A DNA stretch of 28,159 nucleotides, from the IMG/VR virus record IMGVR_UViG_3300036715_001763, positions 1-28,159 of that record; one strand, 5' to 3'. Each line of letters begins with the position of its first letter. The stretch's first letter is position 1. Source of the DNA: a virus. The notes beneath the pieces are model-generated. The model saw only the letters and a program-made list of their open reading frames with translations, searched no databases and had not been told where the DNA came from. Position numbers and translations under genes: made by a program. Shown here piece by piece: positions 1 through 7,494 of this stretch.

Positions 1-143
1 ATATCATACTTCTTATTTTTCTTTTTGCTTGACATATACAAACAGAGTTTTTCATCACTTAACTTGAAGTTAATGATTTCTCTATCCTTTATTTTTTGGT
101 TAAGAATATTTTTAATTTGTATTTTATTAAAAAGATTAAGCAT
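1..143 (-). CDS. Partial hypothetical protein, N-terminus only
   Basis: On the minus strand an ATG at 143 opens a reading frame with no stop before the window edge, giving about 47 residues rich in Lys, Asn and Ile (it begins MLNLFNKIQIKN). The sequence is low in complexity and I do not recognise a family. It is divergent from the gene starting at 206, with about 60 bases of very AT-rich DNA between them that could hold promoters for both. It could be a real gene start or a chance frame; the clean opening and the divergent layout favour a real gene. Confidence 0.45.
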   Translation of the reverse strand, partial: MLNLFNKIQIKNILNQKIKDREIINFKLSDEKLCLYMSSKKKNKKYD

Positions 144-164
144 TATACAAATTTAGTGAAAAAA

Positions 165-182
165 TTTTTAATATATATACTA
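165..182 (+). promoter_or_regulatory. Candidate phage promoter, TTTAATATATA-type
   Basis: The sequence TTTTTAATATATATACTA lies about 24 bases upstream of the ATG at 206. It resembles the block found at 8498, 15458, 17442, 25985 and (minus strand) 15287. It is close to, but not identical with, the T4 late -10 box TATAAATA. The promoter role is inferred from recurrence. Confidence 0.4.
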
Positions 183-205
183 CAAATAAATTTATATTAA
201 AATAT

Positions 206-1900
206 ATGAAATGGATTAGAAATAGAAACAAATTCCTTAATGAAGCAAGATTAAGAGATGTTATTTTACCCACACAAGCTAAGGCAGTTGCTGCCAAATG
301 GGGAGAGAAGTATTTAGATTATGAAGAGATAGAACCTACAAGTAGTATAGAACAAGGTAGATGGAAATTAAACTATGAAGATAAGATGGTAGTATTTTCT
401 GCTTTTATGGATTGTGATATGGATGAGATAATTCAATTATTTGATGATTTACCACAAGCATTTGTCAATTTTATTTCTGAGGTAGCATCAGAAAATGTAA
501 AAGGAATTGATATAAATAAACCTACTTTAGACCAATTAGTATTTATTTTTAATCCAGTATTTAGAAAAATATCTGTAAATGATACATTGGCAAATAATAT
601 GATTTCTAAAGATGAGAATGGTAGACCAATAAAAGATTCTGATGGAAATATGATTAGAGTTGAAAAAACTCCAGGTGAATTAGTTTTTTCAAATAACTTA
701 GTTAATATTAATTCTACTATGGAAGATTATAATTCAATGATTAGTAAGTATTTAGAAAGTAATTTAGGTGATAAGTATAAAAAATCTGATATATTAACTG
801 ATAATTTATTTAATAATAGAGATTTAAAAAAATATGTAAGTGCTGCAAAGGATGACTCAAATTCAGATTATGATTGGAAATATGATGTTGAGGTATTTGA
901 GAAAGATATTTATCTTTCAATTAAACATAATCCAATGGATATATTAAATATGTCTATATCTAAATTTTATTCATCTTGTCAACATTTATATACAGGAATT
1001 TGTAGAAGTCAGTTATTGGCAAATGTATTTGATCCAAATAGTATTCCTGCATTTTTACTTTTTGATACACCAATTTATAATAAAGAGAATCAAAAAATAG
1101 CGGATGTAATGCCATTATCAAGAATGCAATTAAGAAAGATTGAAACTCTTGATGACAACAAAGATATTAAAATATATTTTGATAGAGCTTACCCTGATAG
1201 AATGCAAGATATTTTCCCAGAAATTGTTGAGAGATATACATCAAATAAAGAAGCAACTACTACAAGTGGTTATAAATATATCTATGCACCAGATATTGAT
1301 TCAGGTGATGATGAGATAGAAAGACCATACCATGATAGAATTGAGAATTTAATTCTAAACAAAAAAAGAATAGGTTCTAATGTTAGAAGTCTTGAACTTT
1401 CTGCTTTACATGATTGGAGTAGTTTTATTATTTCACCAAATAATAATCTTAAAGAGTTGGTTATTGAAACTACTGAATTACCTGAAAATCTTTTAGATAT
1501 TAAATTAGAACTTGAATGGGTTAAGTTTAAGTATTTGAAATTAGATTCATTGGAACCATTTTCTAAAATATCTTACTCTGCTATTGCATTTGAAAAATGT
1601 AAATTTGATAATAAGATATTTACTGATATTGCAAAAAATACTCCAGATATTAAAAAGATAAGACTTATAAGTTGTGATAATAAAACAGTTCCTAATTTTT
1701 CTAAATTTAAAAATTTAGAAGAGTTACATCTTATTTATACATTAGATAGTATCAGACAATTGCAAAATGCAATTAGAGGTGTTGTTGGTCTTAAAAAACT
1801 TGGAGTTTCAGGTGACTTACTAACAAAAGAAACAAAACCATTTTTTAATTCATTAAAATCAAAAGGTATTAAAATAGAAATAACAGGACCATCAATATAA
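206..1900 (+). CDS. LRR-like phage protein with capsid-targeting-like N-terminus
   Basis: This is a 564-residue protein I cannot assign to a named family. The first residues read MKWIRNRNKFLNEA; MK, then basic residues, then F-L-N-E-A resembles T4 internal-protein targeting peptides (MKTYQEFIAEA) that gp21 cuts after L/I-x-E. Here L11-N12-E13 would be the cut. The middle has a Cys-containing stretch (FYSSCQHLYTG, around residue 252). The last 180 residues contain irregular leucine-rich repeats (for example LKELVIETTELPENLLDI and LEELHLIYTLDSIRQL). There is no signal peptide or membrane segment. The next gene starts within its stop codon (ATAATG, one-base overlap), so the two are probably translated together. 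A packaged, host-directed protein is an inference; a plain virion or early protein remains possible. Confidence 0.65.
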   Translation: MKWIRNRNKFLNEARLRDVILPTQAKAVAAKWGEKYLDYEEIEPTSSIEQGRWKLNYEDKMVVFSAFMDCDMDEIIQLFDDLPQAFVNFISEVASENVKGIDINKPTLDQLVFIFNPVFRKISVNDTLANNMISKDENGRPIKDSDGNMIRVEKTPGELVFSNNLVNINSTMEDYNSMISKYLESNLGDKYKKSDILTDNLFNNRDLKKYVSAAKDDSNSDYDWKYDVEVFEKDIYLSIKHNPMDILNMSISKFYSSCQHLYTGICRSQLLANVFDPNSIPAFLLFDTPIYNKENQKIADVMPLSRMQLRKIETLDDNKDIKIYFDRAYPDRMQDIFPEIVERYTSNKEATTTSGYKYIYAPDIDSGDDEIERPYHDRIENLILNKKRIGSNVRSLELSALHDWSSFIISPNNNLKELVIETTELPENLLDIKLELEWVKFKYLKLDSLEPFSKISYSAIAFEKCKFDNKIFTDIAKNTPDIKKIRLISCDNKTVPNFSKFKNLEELHLIYTLDSIRQLQNAIRGVVGLKKLGVSGDLLTKETKPFFNSLKSKGIKIEITGPSI

Positions 1901-3306
1901 TGAAAGACTTAAAATATATACAACTTTTTGAAGCATTTGAGTCTAGTAAATTATCTAAGACATTAAAGTTTATTAATAAAGAATATAGAAGTAGATTTCT
2001 ACAAGATATAAAATCACTATGTAATTCAATGAATTTTCCATTATCTGAGATAAGTGATGATTTATTTGAATATCTACCTTATAAAAAAGCACTTACATGT
2101 CATAAAGACCCAGTACAAAAAAAATGTAGTGCAACATCTGAAAGTGAATTTGGTTCTAGTGTGGGAATACCTGGTGAAAAATGTGAGGATGGTAAATTAA
2201 AAAGAACTTGGGGAGCTGGTCGTATTAGAGTTATGGAATGTCCAAATTGTAATGGTACAGGAATTGAACCATTTAAAGAAAAATGGAAATATCTTAAATT
2301 TTGGTTTAGTGCTGATAAAAAGTATATTACAAAAACTGCAACAAATGGTGTTACTTATGATAGTGTAAGTCCATACAGATATGATAGAACAGTTAATATA
2401 AGTAATGGTTCAATTAGTGCTTCTGGATGGTATTGGGTTGAGTCTAATATGGAGAAGTCATTAAGAGAAGCTAATTTTGCATTGGTACTTGATTTAGATA
2501 AGTTGAAAAAGAAATCTGAAAAAGTAAAAAGTACTGAAATAACAAGAAAAGAAAGAGAGAAAAGTAAGGAAGATGCAGTTGCTCTACAAAGTAATGAAGA
2601 TATTAAAGACCAAAACATTAGAAGATATTTTGATGATCTTATAGAAAGAAGTAAAATTAAAGGTAACTTAGATGATATTAAGAACCTACATAAACTTGTT
2701 TCAAGATTATTATGTAATAATCTTGCATTATTTGCAATATATCCTTCTAGTGATGTTGATTCTATGCGTAAGATAAATACAGTTGGTGAAGAAGTTTATG
2801 ATATTATGATTTCTTTACAAAAAGATAATAGTGAAGAGAATAGAAATGCATTAACAAATAAAGTAAATAATATAAATTATAATATTCAATCATCTATTAA
2901 TAGTATGAAGGAATATAAAATTATAATTAGTAAAAGTTTAGAGTTAACCAAATCATATCTTAATTCACACGCAGAAAGCACAAAAGATTATAGACCTGTT
3001 AAAGTGTTTAATAATATTATGGAGATAAATAATCTTATTTTTAAGTATGTATCTAATTATAAGATTGAGACTTTATATGATTATGAGTCATTACTGGCAG
3101 ATTTAACAACAATTACTGAACTCCTTAACCAAAAAAGGTATCTATATTCAGTTAGAAGTTTCTTTTATAGAGTTGCATCTAGATGGAGTTGGGATGATAC
3201 AAAATATCAATTAACTGATAGACACCTTTATTCAAGAGAGATTGATTCTGCACTTGAAGGTACTGATAGATTTATACAATTCTTAAAAAATAAATATTCT
3301 TTGTAG
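1900..3306 (+). CDS. Hypothetical Cys-motif protein with capsid-targeting-like N-terminus
   Basis: This is a 468-residue protein of unknown function. It starts MKDLKYIQLFEAFESS, matching the MK..K.[LT][YF]E pattern of neighbouring proteins; L9-F10-E11 fits the T4 gp21 cleavage rule. Residues 67-120 contain several Cys residues ending in CPNCNGTG (C114, C117), a motif like the DnaJ zinc-finger repeats. Only one full CxxCxGxG is present, so a structural zinc site is possible but a complete DnaJ finger is not. The C-terminal 250 residues are charged and helical. It is coupled to the upstream LRR-like gene by a one-base overlap, so the pair probably works or is packaged together. The start follows from that overlap; no Shine-Dalgarno sequence is visible. 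Confidence 0.65.
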   Translation: MKDLKYIQLFEAFESSKLSKTLKFINKEYRSRFLQDIKSLCNSMNFPLSEISDDLFEYLPYKKALTCHKDPVQKKCSATSESEFGSSVGIPGEKCEDGKLKRTWGAGRIRVMECPNCNGTGIEPFKEKWKYLKFWFSADKKYITKTATNGVTYDSVSPYRYDRTVNISNGSISASGWYWVESNMEKSLREANFALVLDLDKLKKKSEKVKSTEITRKEREKSKEDAVALQSNEDIKDQNIRRYFDDLIERSKIKGNLDDIKNLHKLVSRLLCNNLALFAIYPSSDVDSMRKINTVGEEVYDIMISLQKDNSEENRNALTNKVNNINYNIQSSINSMKEYKIIISKSLELTKSYLNSHAESTKDYRPVKVFNNIMEINNLIFKYVSNYKIETLYDYESLLADLTTITELLNQKRYLYSVRSFFYRVASRWSWDDTKYQLTDRHLYSREIDSALEGTDRFIQFLKNKYSL

Positions 3307-3316
3307 TTTACCATCA

Positions 3317-3511
3317 ATGTATGGTTTATATAATGGTGAATTAAATTATGGTGAATTAAATTATGGATGGGATATAGATCACAAAATACCTTTATCTTCT
3401 GGTAAAACAGAGGAGAAAATAATAGAATTAAACCATTATACAAATCTACAACCTCTTTGTAGTAAAATAAATAGAGATATAAAAAAGGATAATATTTATG
3501 AAACATATTAA
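3317..3511 (+). pseudogene. HNH endonuclease remnant (C-terminal half)
   Basis: This 64-residue frame carries the catalytic end of an HNH homing endonuclease: YGWDIDHKIPLSS, then NHYTNLQPLCSKINRDIKKDN. It matches almost word for word the last 60 residues of the intact HNH protein at 17594-18274. The zinc-ribbon N-terminus is absent, so this is a truncated relic. Near its start the 15-base unit GGTGAATTAAATTAT is duplicated in tandem (3335-3364), giving GELNYGELNY where the intact paralogue has one GELNY. Its 3-prime end overlaps the next gene by 14 bases, the same arrangement seen at the portal gene. Confidence 0.75.
3335..3364 (+). repeat. 15-base tandem duplication in HNH remnant
   Basis: Two exact adjacent copies of GGTGAATTAAATTAT add five codons (GELNY). 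The homologous HNH gene near 18107-18121 has a single GELNY, so this copy gained a unit, probably by replication slippage. Confidence 0.85.
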
Positions 3512-4112
3512 ATTATATGAAAATTTCAATTCAAGTACATTAATTATAGTTGATGTACAACATAGTTTCAAGAAATTTTTCACAGATAATTATTTAAAGC
3601 AATTGAATAGTTATTGTCTAACCTTTGATAAGGTATATCAAATTTTTGATAATCATGTTGATGGTAAAAATCCTGATAAAGATTATCTTTATGATGAGAA
3701 TCCAGATATTGAAAATAAAAAAGATTTATATAAATTTAATAATCAAGTTGATTTAATAGAAAAACGTTATCAGTATGATGTTGATGCAGATTTCTATAAA
3801 AAGATATTGGATGAAAAGGTATATAATGATATAAAACAAAAAGAAAAGGATAAATCTTTAAAGATAGGTGATTACTTTCCTACCACAGAGGGAACTATAA
3901 TTGTTTATATAGCCAACAATCATCAGTGGTTCCACATTCCTAAAAAACTTTATGATATTTTTATAACACTTAAAGGGAAAGAAGTTACTATTTGTGGAGG
4001 TAGTTCAGATGAGTGTTTATTAGATGTAGAAGTTTGTGGACTATCAATGGGTGTTAATATAAAAAGAAATACAAACTATATTTATAGTGCTTCATTCTGT
4101 CCTATAAAGTAA
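3498..4112 (+). CDS. Isochorismatase-like cysteine hydrolase, candidate packaged protein
   Basis: This is a 204-residue protein with the layout of the isochorismatase/nicotinamidase-like hydrolase fold. An early strand ends in the catalytic-type Asp (LIIVDVQHSF, D19), and a late strand and loop carry the nucleophile-type Cys (VTICGGSSDECLLDV, C173), followed by the usual G-x-x-V strand. The third Lys of the triad cannot be placed by eye. It is preceded by MKHIKLYENFNSS, which fits the capsid-targeting pattern, with L6-Y7-E8 as a possible protease site. The length suits the family (about 180-220 residues). The substrate is unknown; nicotinamide or isochorismate cannot be claimed. AAGGAT lies about 7 bases before the ATG, one of the few Shine-Dalgarno-like sequences here. 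The 3-prime end overlaps the convergent endonuclease gene by 11 bases. Confidence 0.6.
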   Translation: MKHIKLYENFNSSTLIIVDVQHSFKKFFTDNYLKQLNSYCLTFDKVYQIFDNHVDGKNPDKDYLYDENPDIENKKDLYKFNNQVDLIEKRYQYDVDADFYKKILDEKVYNDIKQKEKDKSLKIGDYFPTTEGTIIVYIANNHQWFHIPKKLYDIFITLKGKEVTICGGSSDECLLDVEVCGLSMGVNIKRNTNYIYSASFCPIK

Positions 4113-5031
4113 AGTTAGACTTATTATGTTTTTTAGAATTTATGAATCTTTTTGTAATACAAAGATTATTTATATCTGCTATTATATGTGGTGATATACC
4201 TTCTTTAAATCCTTGAAAAACACTAATTTTATGATCAATTGTTGGATAATTTCCATGTAAATAATGAAATTCTTTATAATTTTCTTTTATATACGTTTTG
4301 TCATAAAAATCATAACCATCCCAATTATTTAATAATTCTTTTTTATTATATCTGGTCAGTTTATCAACTTTTACTCTATATGTTTTATATTCATTAGTTT
4401 CAAAATCACGTCCTGTTGATAAAAACATCTTTATCATTTGATTTTTATTCATTAGATGATGTATAAATCCATAGTTTTTTAAACTTGTCAATTCACTTTT
4501 CTTCTTGAAATCATCTGATAATACATAATATTCAACACCATGTCTTTTCAACATTGTATTTTTCCTTTTCTCTTTATGAAATTCAGAACTTGATATATTT
4601 TCAACTCCATATCTTTCTAAAATTGTAATTTTAACATTTTGTTTAAATGTATCAAGTTTTGATGGATAATCAACCCCATATTTATTAAGATTAGTATTTT
4701 TACACTTTTCTTTTGATTCATTAGTTTTTGAGTAGAAATCAACCCCATATTTTTGTAAATTGGTTTCTTTTATTTTACCTGTTGAACATTTACCTTTACA
4801 AGAATAATATCCTCTTATTTTACAAGAACGCAGATATTCTTTATATGATATTTTTCTTTCATTATCACATACATCACATTTAACATCAATTATTTGATGA
4901 GATCCTTTTGATAAGTCAATAGTTTTAATATAGATAATTTCATCACACTTTTCAAAAAAATATCCTAATTCTTTAAGTATTTTGTAATTTTTTGTATTTA
5001 TTTTTATTTCAATAAATTCATTTAGTATCAT
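4102..5031 (-). CDS. HNH homing endonuclease with KYGVD repeats
   Basis: This 309-residue protein has three parts. An N-terminal zinc-ribbon-like segment contains CDVCDNE and further Cys residues (about residues 50-85). At least four short repeats of the type LxKYGVDxxSK (about residues 90-180) are typical of DNA-binding linkers in phage homing endonucleases. A C-terminal HNH-like site follows: D266-H267 in YPTIDHKIS, N289 and N298-S-K-K. The N-terminus is paralogous to the truncated protein at 23865-24254 (both start MIL and share KGSH...KCDVC). It lies on the minus strand downstream of the gp25-like gene and an HTH relic, separated from that relic by a 12-bp hairpin. The frame appears intact, so it may be active. 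Confidence 0.75.
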   Translation of the reverse strand: MILNEFIEIKINTKNYKILKELGYFFEKCDEIIYIKTIDLSKGSHQIIDVKCDVCDNERKISYKEYLRSCKIRGYYSCKGKCSTGKIKETNLQKYGVDFYSKTNESKEKCKNTNLNKYGVDYPSKLDTFKQNVKITILERYGVENISSSEFHKEKRKNTMLKRHGVEYYVLSDDFKKKSELTSLKNYGFIHHLMNKNQMIKMFLSTGRDFETNEYKTYRVKVDKLTRYNKKELLNNWDGYDFYDKTYIKENYKEFHYLHGNYPTIDHKISVFQGFKEGISPHIIADINNLCITKRFINSKKHNKSNFTL

Positions 5032-5037
5032 AATTAC

Positions 5038-5071
5038 AGAGATTTTTTATTATATATATTAAAAAATCTCT
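5038..5071 (-). terminator. 12-bp perfect hairpin between HTH relic and endonuclease gene
   Basis: AGAGATTTTTTA and TAAAAAATCTCT form a perfect inverted repeat around a 10-base AT loop. It sits just after the stop of the 66-residue frame and just before the start of the endonuclease gene. The stem is mostly A-T, so termination may be weak. It may instead mark the boundary of an insertion. Confidence 0.4.
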
Positions 5072-5270
5072 ACTCACTTTTATAAATTCTTTCAAAAAGT
5101 TCAAATATATTATTACTATTTTCTTTGAAACAAAATTCATGAAGTCTTTTTTCTGGAAACTTACCGTGTCTCCAGCCTGATGTAACAGAACTGACAACTC
5201 CAAAATATTCTTCTAATTTTTGGTTATGTAGTCTATTTATGTAAAATTCTATAAAGTAAATATCTATCAT
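5070..5270 (-). pseudogene. HTH-domain remnant of a homing endonuclease
   Basis: This 66-residue frame starts MIDIYFIEFYINR and continues KLEEYFGVVSSVTSGWRHG, a helix-turn-helix pattern (FGVxxSVxSGWR) common in endonuclease accessory regions. It aligns with the first 60-odd residues of the decayed HNH gene at 6656-7494 (MIDIFFIEFYINR...KLEEYF...VNKSVASGWR). The zinc-ribbon and HNH parts are missing; a different endonuclease (4102-5031) follows instead. It is probably a truncated relic, although the short frame itself is open and could still encode a DNA-binding peptide. Confidence 0.6.
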
Positions 5271-5299
5271 ATCACTTTTATGAAATATTAGTAATTTGT

Positions 5300-5680
5300 T
5301 TATGTTATAGTTGCATAAACTTCATATCCATTAATTGTAAAATTAATTTCCATATACTCTTGATAATTTTCTGGATCATCATAAAAATTTACAACTAACT
5401 CATAGTTCATACTATCAATCTCTGGTATATAATCTGCAATTTGTGCCATTAGTTCACCTTGAACCGACTCTGATGATAGTTTTGTTTCATGTAATAGTAA
5501 TGTAAGATCACCACCAAAGTTAGGCTCACCTAATACTTCTCCTTTATTTGTGAATAGTATCATTTCATACTTTTGTATAATAACCTTTACTACATCATCT
5601 TCTATTAGTTCTAATGGTATATAGTCAGGATGTCCTGGATAGTGAATATAAAAATCTATAAAGTTAAAGTTACTTGCCAT
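5300..5680 (-). CDS. 25: gp25-like baseplate wedge protein
   Basis: This 126-residue protein matches the T4 gp25 / phage W-type baseplate wedge family. The key block is KGEVLGEPNFGGDLTLLL (residues 46-63), equivalent to the family signature in which a conserved G-E-R/V and an N/D-P-x-F-G-x-D-L motif form the wedge core. The length is close to T4 gp25 (132 residues). In the virion it would join the inner baseplate wedge and help start sheath assembly; that role is from family knowledge. The start is the ATG at 5680, preceded on its strand by TATATAAATT, close to a T4 late box. It is divergent from the ADP-ribosyltransferase-like gene and is followed downstream only by mobile-gene debris. Confidence 0.8.
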   Translation of the reverse strand: MASNFNFIDFYIHYPGHPDYIPLELIEDDVVKVIIQKYEMILFTNKGEVLGEPNFGGDLTLLLHETKLSSESVQGELMAQIADYIPEIDSMNYELVVNFYDDPENYQEYMEINFTINGYEVYATIT

Positions 5681-5701
5681 AATTTATATATAAAAATTTT
5701 A

Positions 5702-5733
5702 TATATACATTATGAAATATATACATTATGAAA
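5702..5733 (+). repeat. 16-base tandem repeat carrying promoter-like motif and duplicate start
   Basis: TATATACATTATGAAA occurs twice in a row (5702-5717, 5718-5733). Each copy contains a TATATAC box directly followed by an ATG. The first ATG (5712) opens a 12-codon frame that ends quickly; the second (5728) starts the long gene. The duplication therefore creates a decoy or upstream mini-frame. Confidence 0.7.
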
Positions 5734-6645
5734 TATATGAAAACATATGAGTTTTTCTCATCAGGATTTGGTAATTCATCAATAAGATTTTCAAGTTTAG
5801 GTAGTTTTATTACTTGGGCTGAGAAAAGATATAAAGAAGAAGAATATACAGATGAAGAATTTCAAGAAATTATTTCTATGTTAGAAAATGAATGTAAACA
5901 ATTTCTTGATGAAGTAAAAGAAGGTAAAGTAGGTCCTATTTTTAGAGGTGCAAAAAATGTTGATGATACTTATACAAAAGGTATTGGTGTTAAAGGTTCT
6001 AGAATTGATAGAGCACCTCTTGATACTAGAAAGGATGTGTCAACAATTTTAGATAATTGTTTTGAAGAAAAATTTGGACTTAAATTAAGAAGTAGTGGTG
6101 TTTTTGCTTCTAAACTACCAACAGTTACAAGTGATTATGGTAGACCTTATTTATTTTTCCCAATTGGTGATTATGAATACTTTTGGAATCCAGATGTAAA
6201 AGATTTATATGGTGATATTGAAGGAGAACCTTGGTACTATTATAATGAAAGTGATTGGGAATGGCAATATGGTCCTGGTAATAATGGTGATTGGTGTTAT
6301 GATGGACTTGAGTATGATAATGATATTATAACTGCAGTTAAGAGAGTTAAAGAAGATAATGTAGAATTGTCAAATAAGTCATTTGAATATGTTCAAAAAC
6401 TTTTATATTGGGAACCTGCCTGTAGTCTTGAGGATTATATGGAAGAAGCACATAAAGAATTACAAGAAAGATTAGAGAATATAGTATATGGATATGTTAA
6501 TAATCAAATGGATAAGATAGTTGACCAAGAAATAACATTTGTCTGTGATAAATACTATTTAGTTGATCCTGCTTTTTATGTTAAGTATTTAGAATACTTA
6601 AATGATAAAAACTTAGATGAATATAAAAAAAATAACCCAGATTAA
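5728..6645 (+). CDS. Putative ADP-ribosyltransferase-like protein, candidate packaged protein
   Basis: This is a 305-residue protein. It starts MKYMKTYEFFSSGFG; from the internal Met (5737) the sequence MKTYEFF is strikingly like the T4 internal-protein leader MKTYQEF, so translation might also begin there. An Arg-centred motif (GPIFRGA, R73), a Ser block (RSSGVFAS, residues 121-128) and a late EITFVCDKYYLVDP segment (E268) follow the R-S-E order of arginine-type mono-ADP-ribosyltransferases such as T4 Alt and ModA. The stretch YLFFPIGDYEYFWNPDVKDL is distinctive but I cannot assign it. If correct, it would be an Alt-like enzyme injected with the DNA to modify host proteins. Fold assignment by eye is weak. 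The stop codon lies inside the loop of a bidirectional terminator. Confidence 0.45.
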   Translation: MKYMKTYEFFSSGFGNSSIRFSSLGSFITWAEKRYKEEEYTDEEFQEIISMLENECKQFLDEVKEGKVGPIFRGAKNVDDTYTKGIGVKGSRIDRAPLDTRKDVSTILDNCFEEKFGLKLRSSGVFASKLPTVTSDYGRPYLFFPIGDYEYFWNPDVKDLYGDIEGEPWYYYNESDWEWQYGPGNNGDWCYDGLEYDNDIITAVKRVKEDNVELSNKSFEYVQKLLYWEPACSLEDYMEEAHKELQERLENIVYGYVNNQMDKIVDQEITFVCDKYYLVDPAFYVKYLEYLNDKNLDEYKKNNPD

Positions 6646-6657
6646 ACTGGGTTTTTT
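6634..6657 (+). terminator. Bidirectional intrinsic terminator
   Basis: AACCCAG and CTGGGTT pair around the loop ATTAAA, followed by a T-run on the plus strand. The opposite strand reads the same stem followed by ATTTTTTTT. It lies between the convergent gene ending at 6645 and the decayed HNH gene. The TAA stop of the plus-strand gene is in the loop. Confidence 0.85.
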
Positions 6658-7494
6658 AACCTATATATTTATTACCTTTTGACAAATTATCTATTACCCA
6701 AAGTGGTTGAAAATTTGTATAGTGATTTAGAATATATACTTCTTCTTTACTTCATATGATATTGGAATTATATGGTCAAGATGCCATTTTCCATGATTTG
6801 ATAAGGTCATTCCATCTTTGAATTTTGATTCTATATATATTCTAAACTCTTCATATGAACATCCTAATATACTATTTGTTTTTTTATCTTTAAAAAAACC
6901 AAGAGTTCTAAATGATTTTGATATTCTACTTCTTATTGATATTTTAAGTTTATAAACAGAATCAATTTTACAACGATTATATGTGTATTTATTTCTACAA
7001 GTATTACAACTTGAATGTAATTTGTCCAATTTAGAATTATCAGTAGTAAATAATAATCTACATTTTACTTCAAGACATTTAGAGCATATCTTTTTTGTTG
7101 GATCATTTATTTGTTCCTTTAGTAAAGAGAGTTTTATTAATTTACCATCTAAATCTTTATTATCTTGTTGGTATTCTCTCATTTTAATTAAAAGTGAATC
7201 TCTATTTTCACAATAATACTTTCAGGATTTGTTGTTATAATATTCTTTATTTTCTAAATAATTATTTTTTCCACAATTTCTACACTCTGACCTAAAGCCA
7301 TCTTTGACTCTTTTTTTAATTAATTCATAAACATCTAAAGTTCCTTCTCTAAACAAAAATTCCTTCATTCTCCTATCTGGAAATTTAGATAATCTCCAAC
7401 CTGATGCAACAGATTTATTAACCTAAAAATATTCTTCAAGTTTCTTACTATATTTTCTATTTATATAGAACTCTATGAAAAATATATCTATCAT
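6656..7494 (-). pseudogene. Decayed HTH plus HNH homing endonuclease
   Basis: Read from the ATG at 7494, which overlaps the clamp-loader stop (ATGA), one frame runs through an HTH segment, a Cys pair (SECRNCGKN), another Cys4 ribbon (CSKCLEVK...CNTCRN) and an HNH core ([11 protein letters not shown]). It is broken by an in-frame TAG after residue 23 (7425-7423) and a TGA after residue 90 (7224-7222). A one-base frameshift also occurs in an AAG run near 6730. After the shift the frame resumes with the expected HNH tail ([14 protein letters not shown]) and stops at 6656. Undamaged it would be about 280 residues. A 151-residue frame (6727-7182) remains open but lacks both ends. The stops are of two kinds, and other genes here end normally, so decay is more likely than recoding. 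Confidence 0.8.

Noticed and set aside
4102-5270. One continuous endonuclease from the HTH frame (5270) to 4102
   Set aside because: A stop, a perfect hairpin and a separate ATG with a paralogous MIL start (as at 24254) separate the two parts.
7222-7425. Stop-codon recoding (TAG and TGA read through) in the HNH gene
   Set aside because: Two different stops plus a frameshift occur in one gene, while other genes use ordinary stops; decay is simpler.
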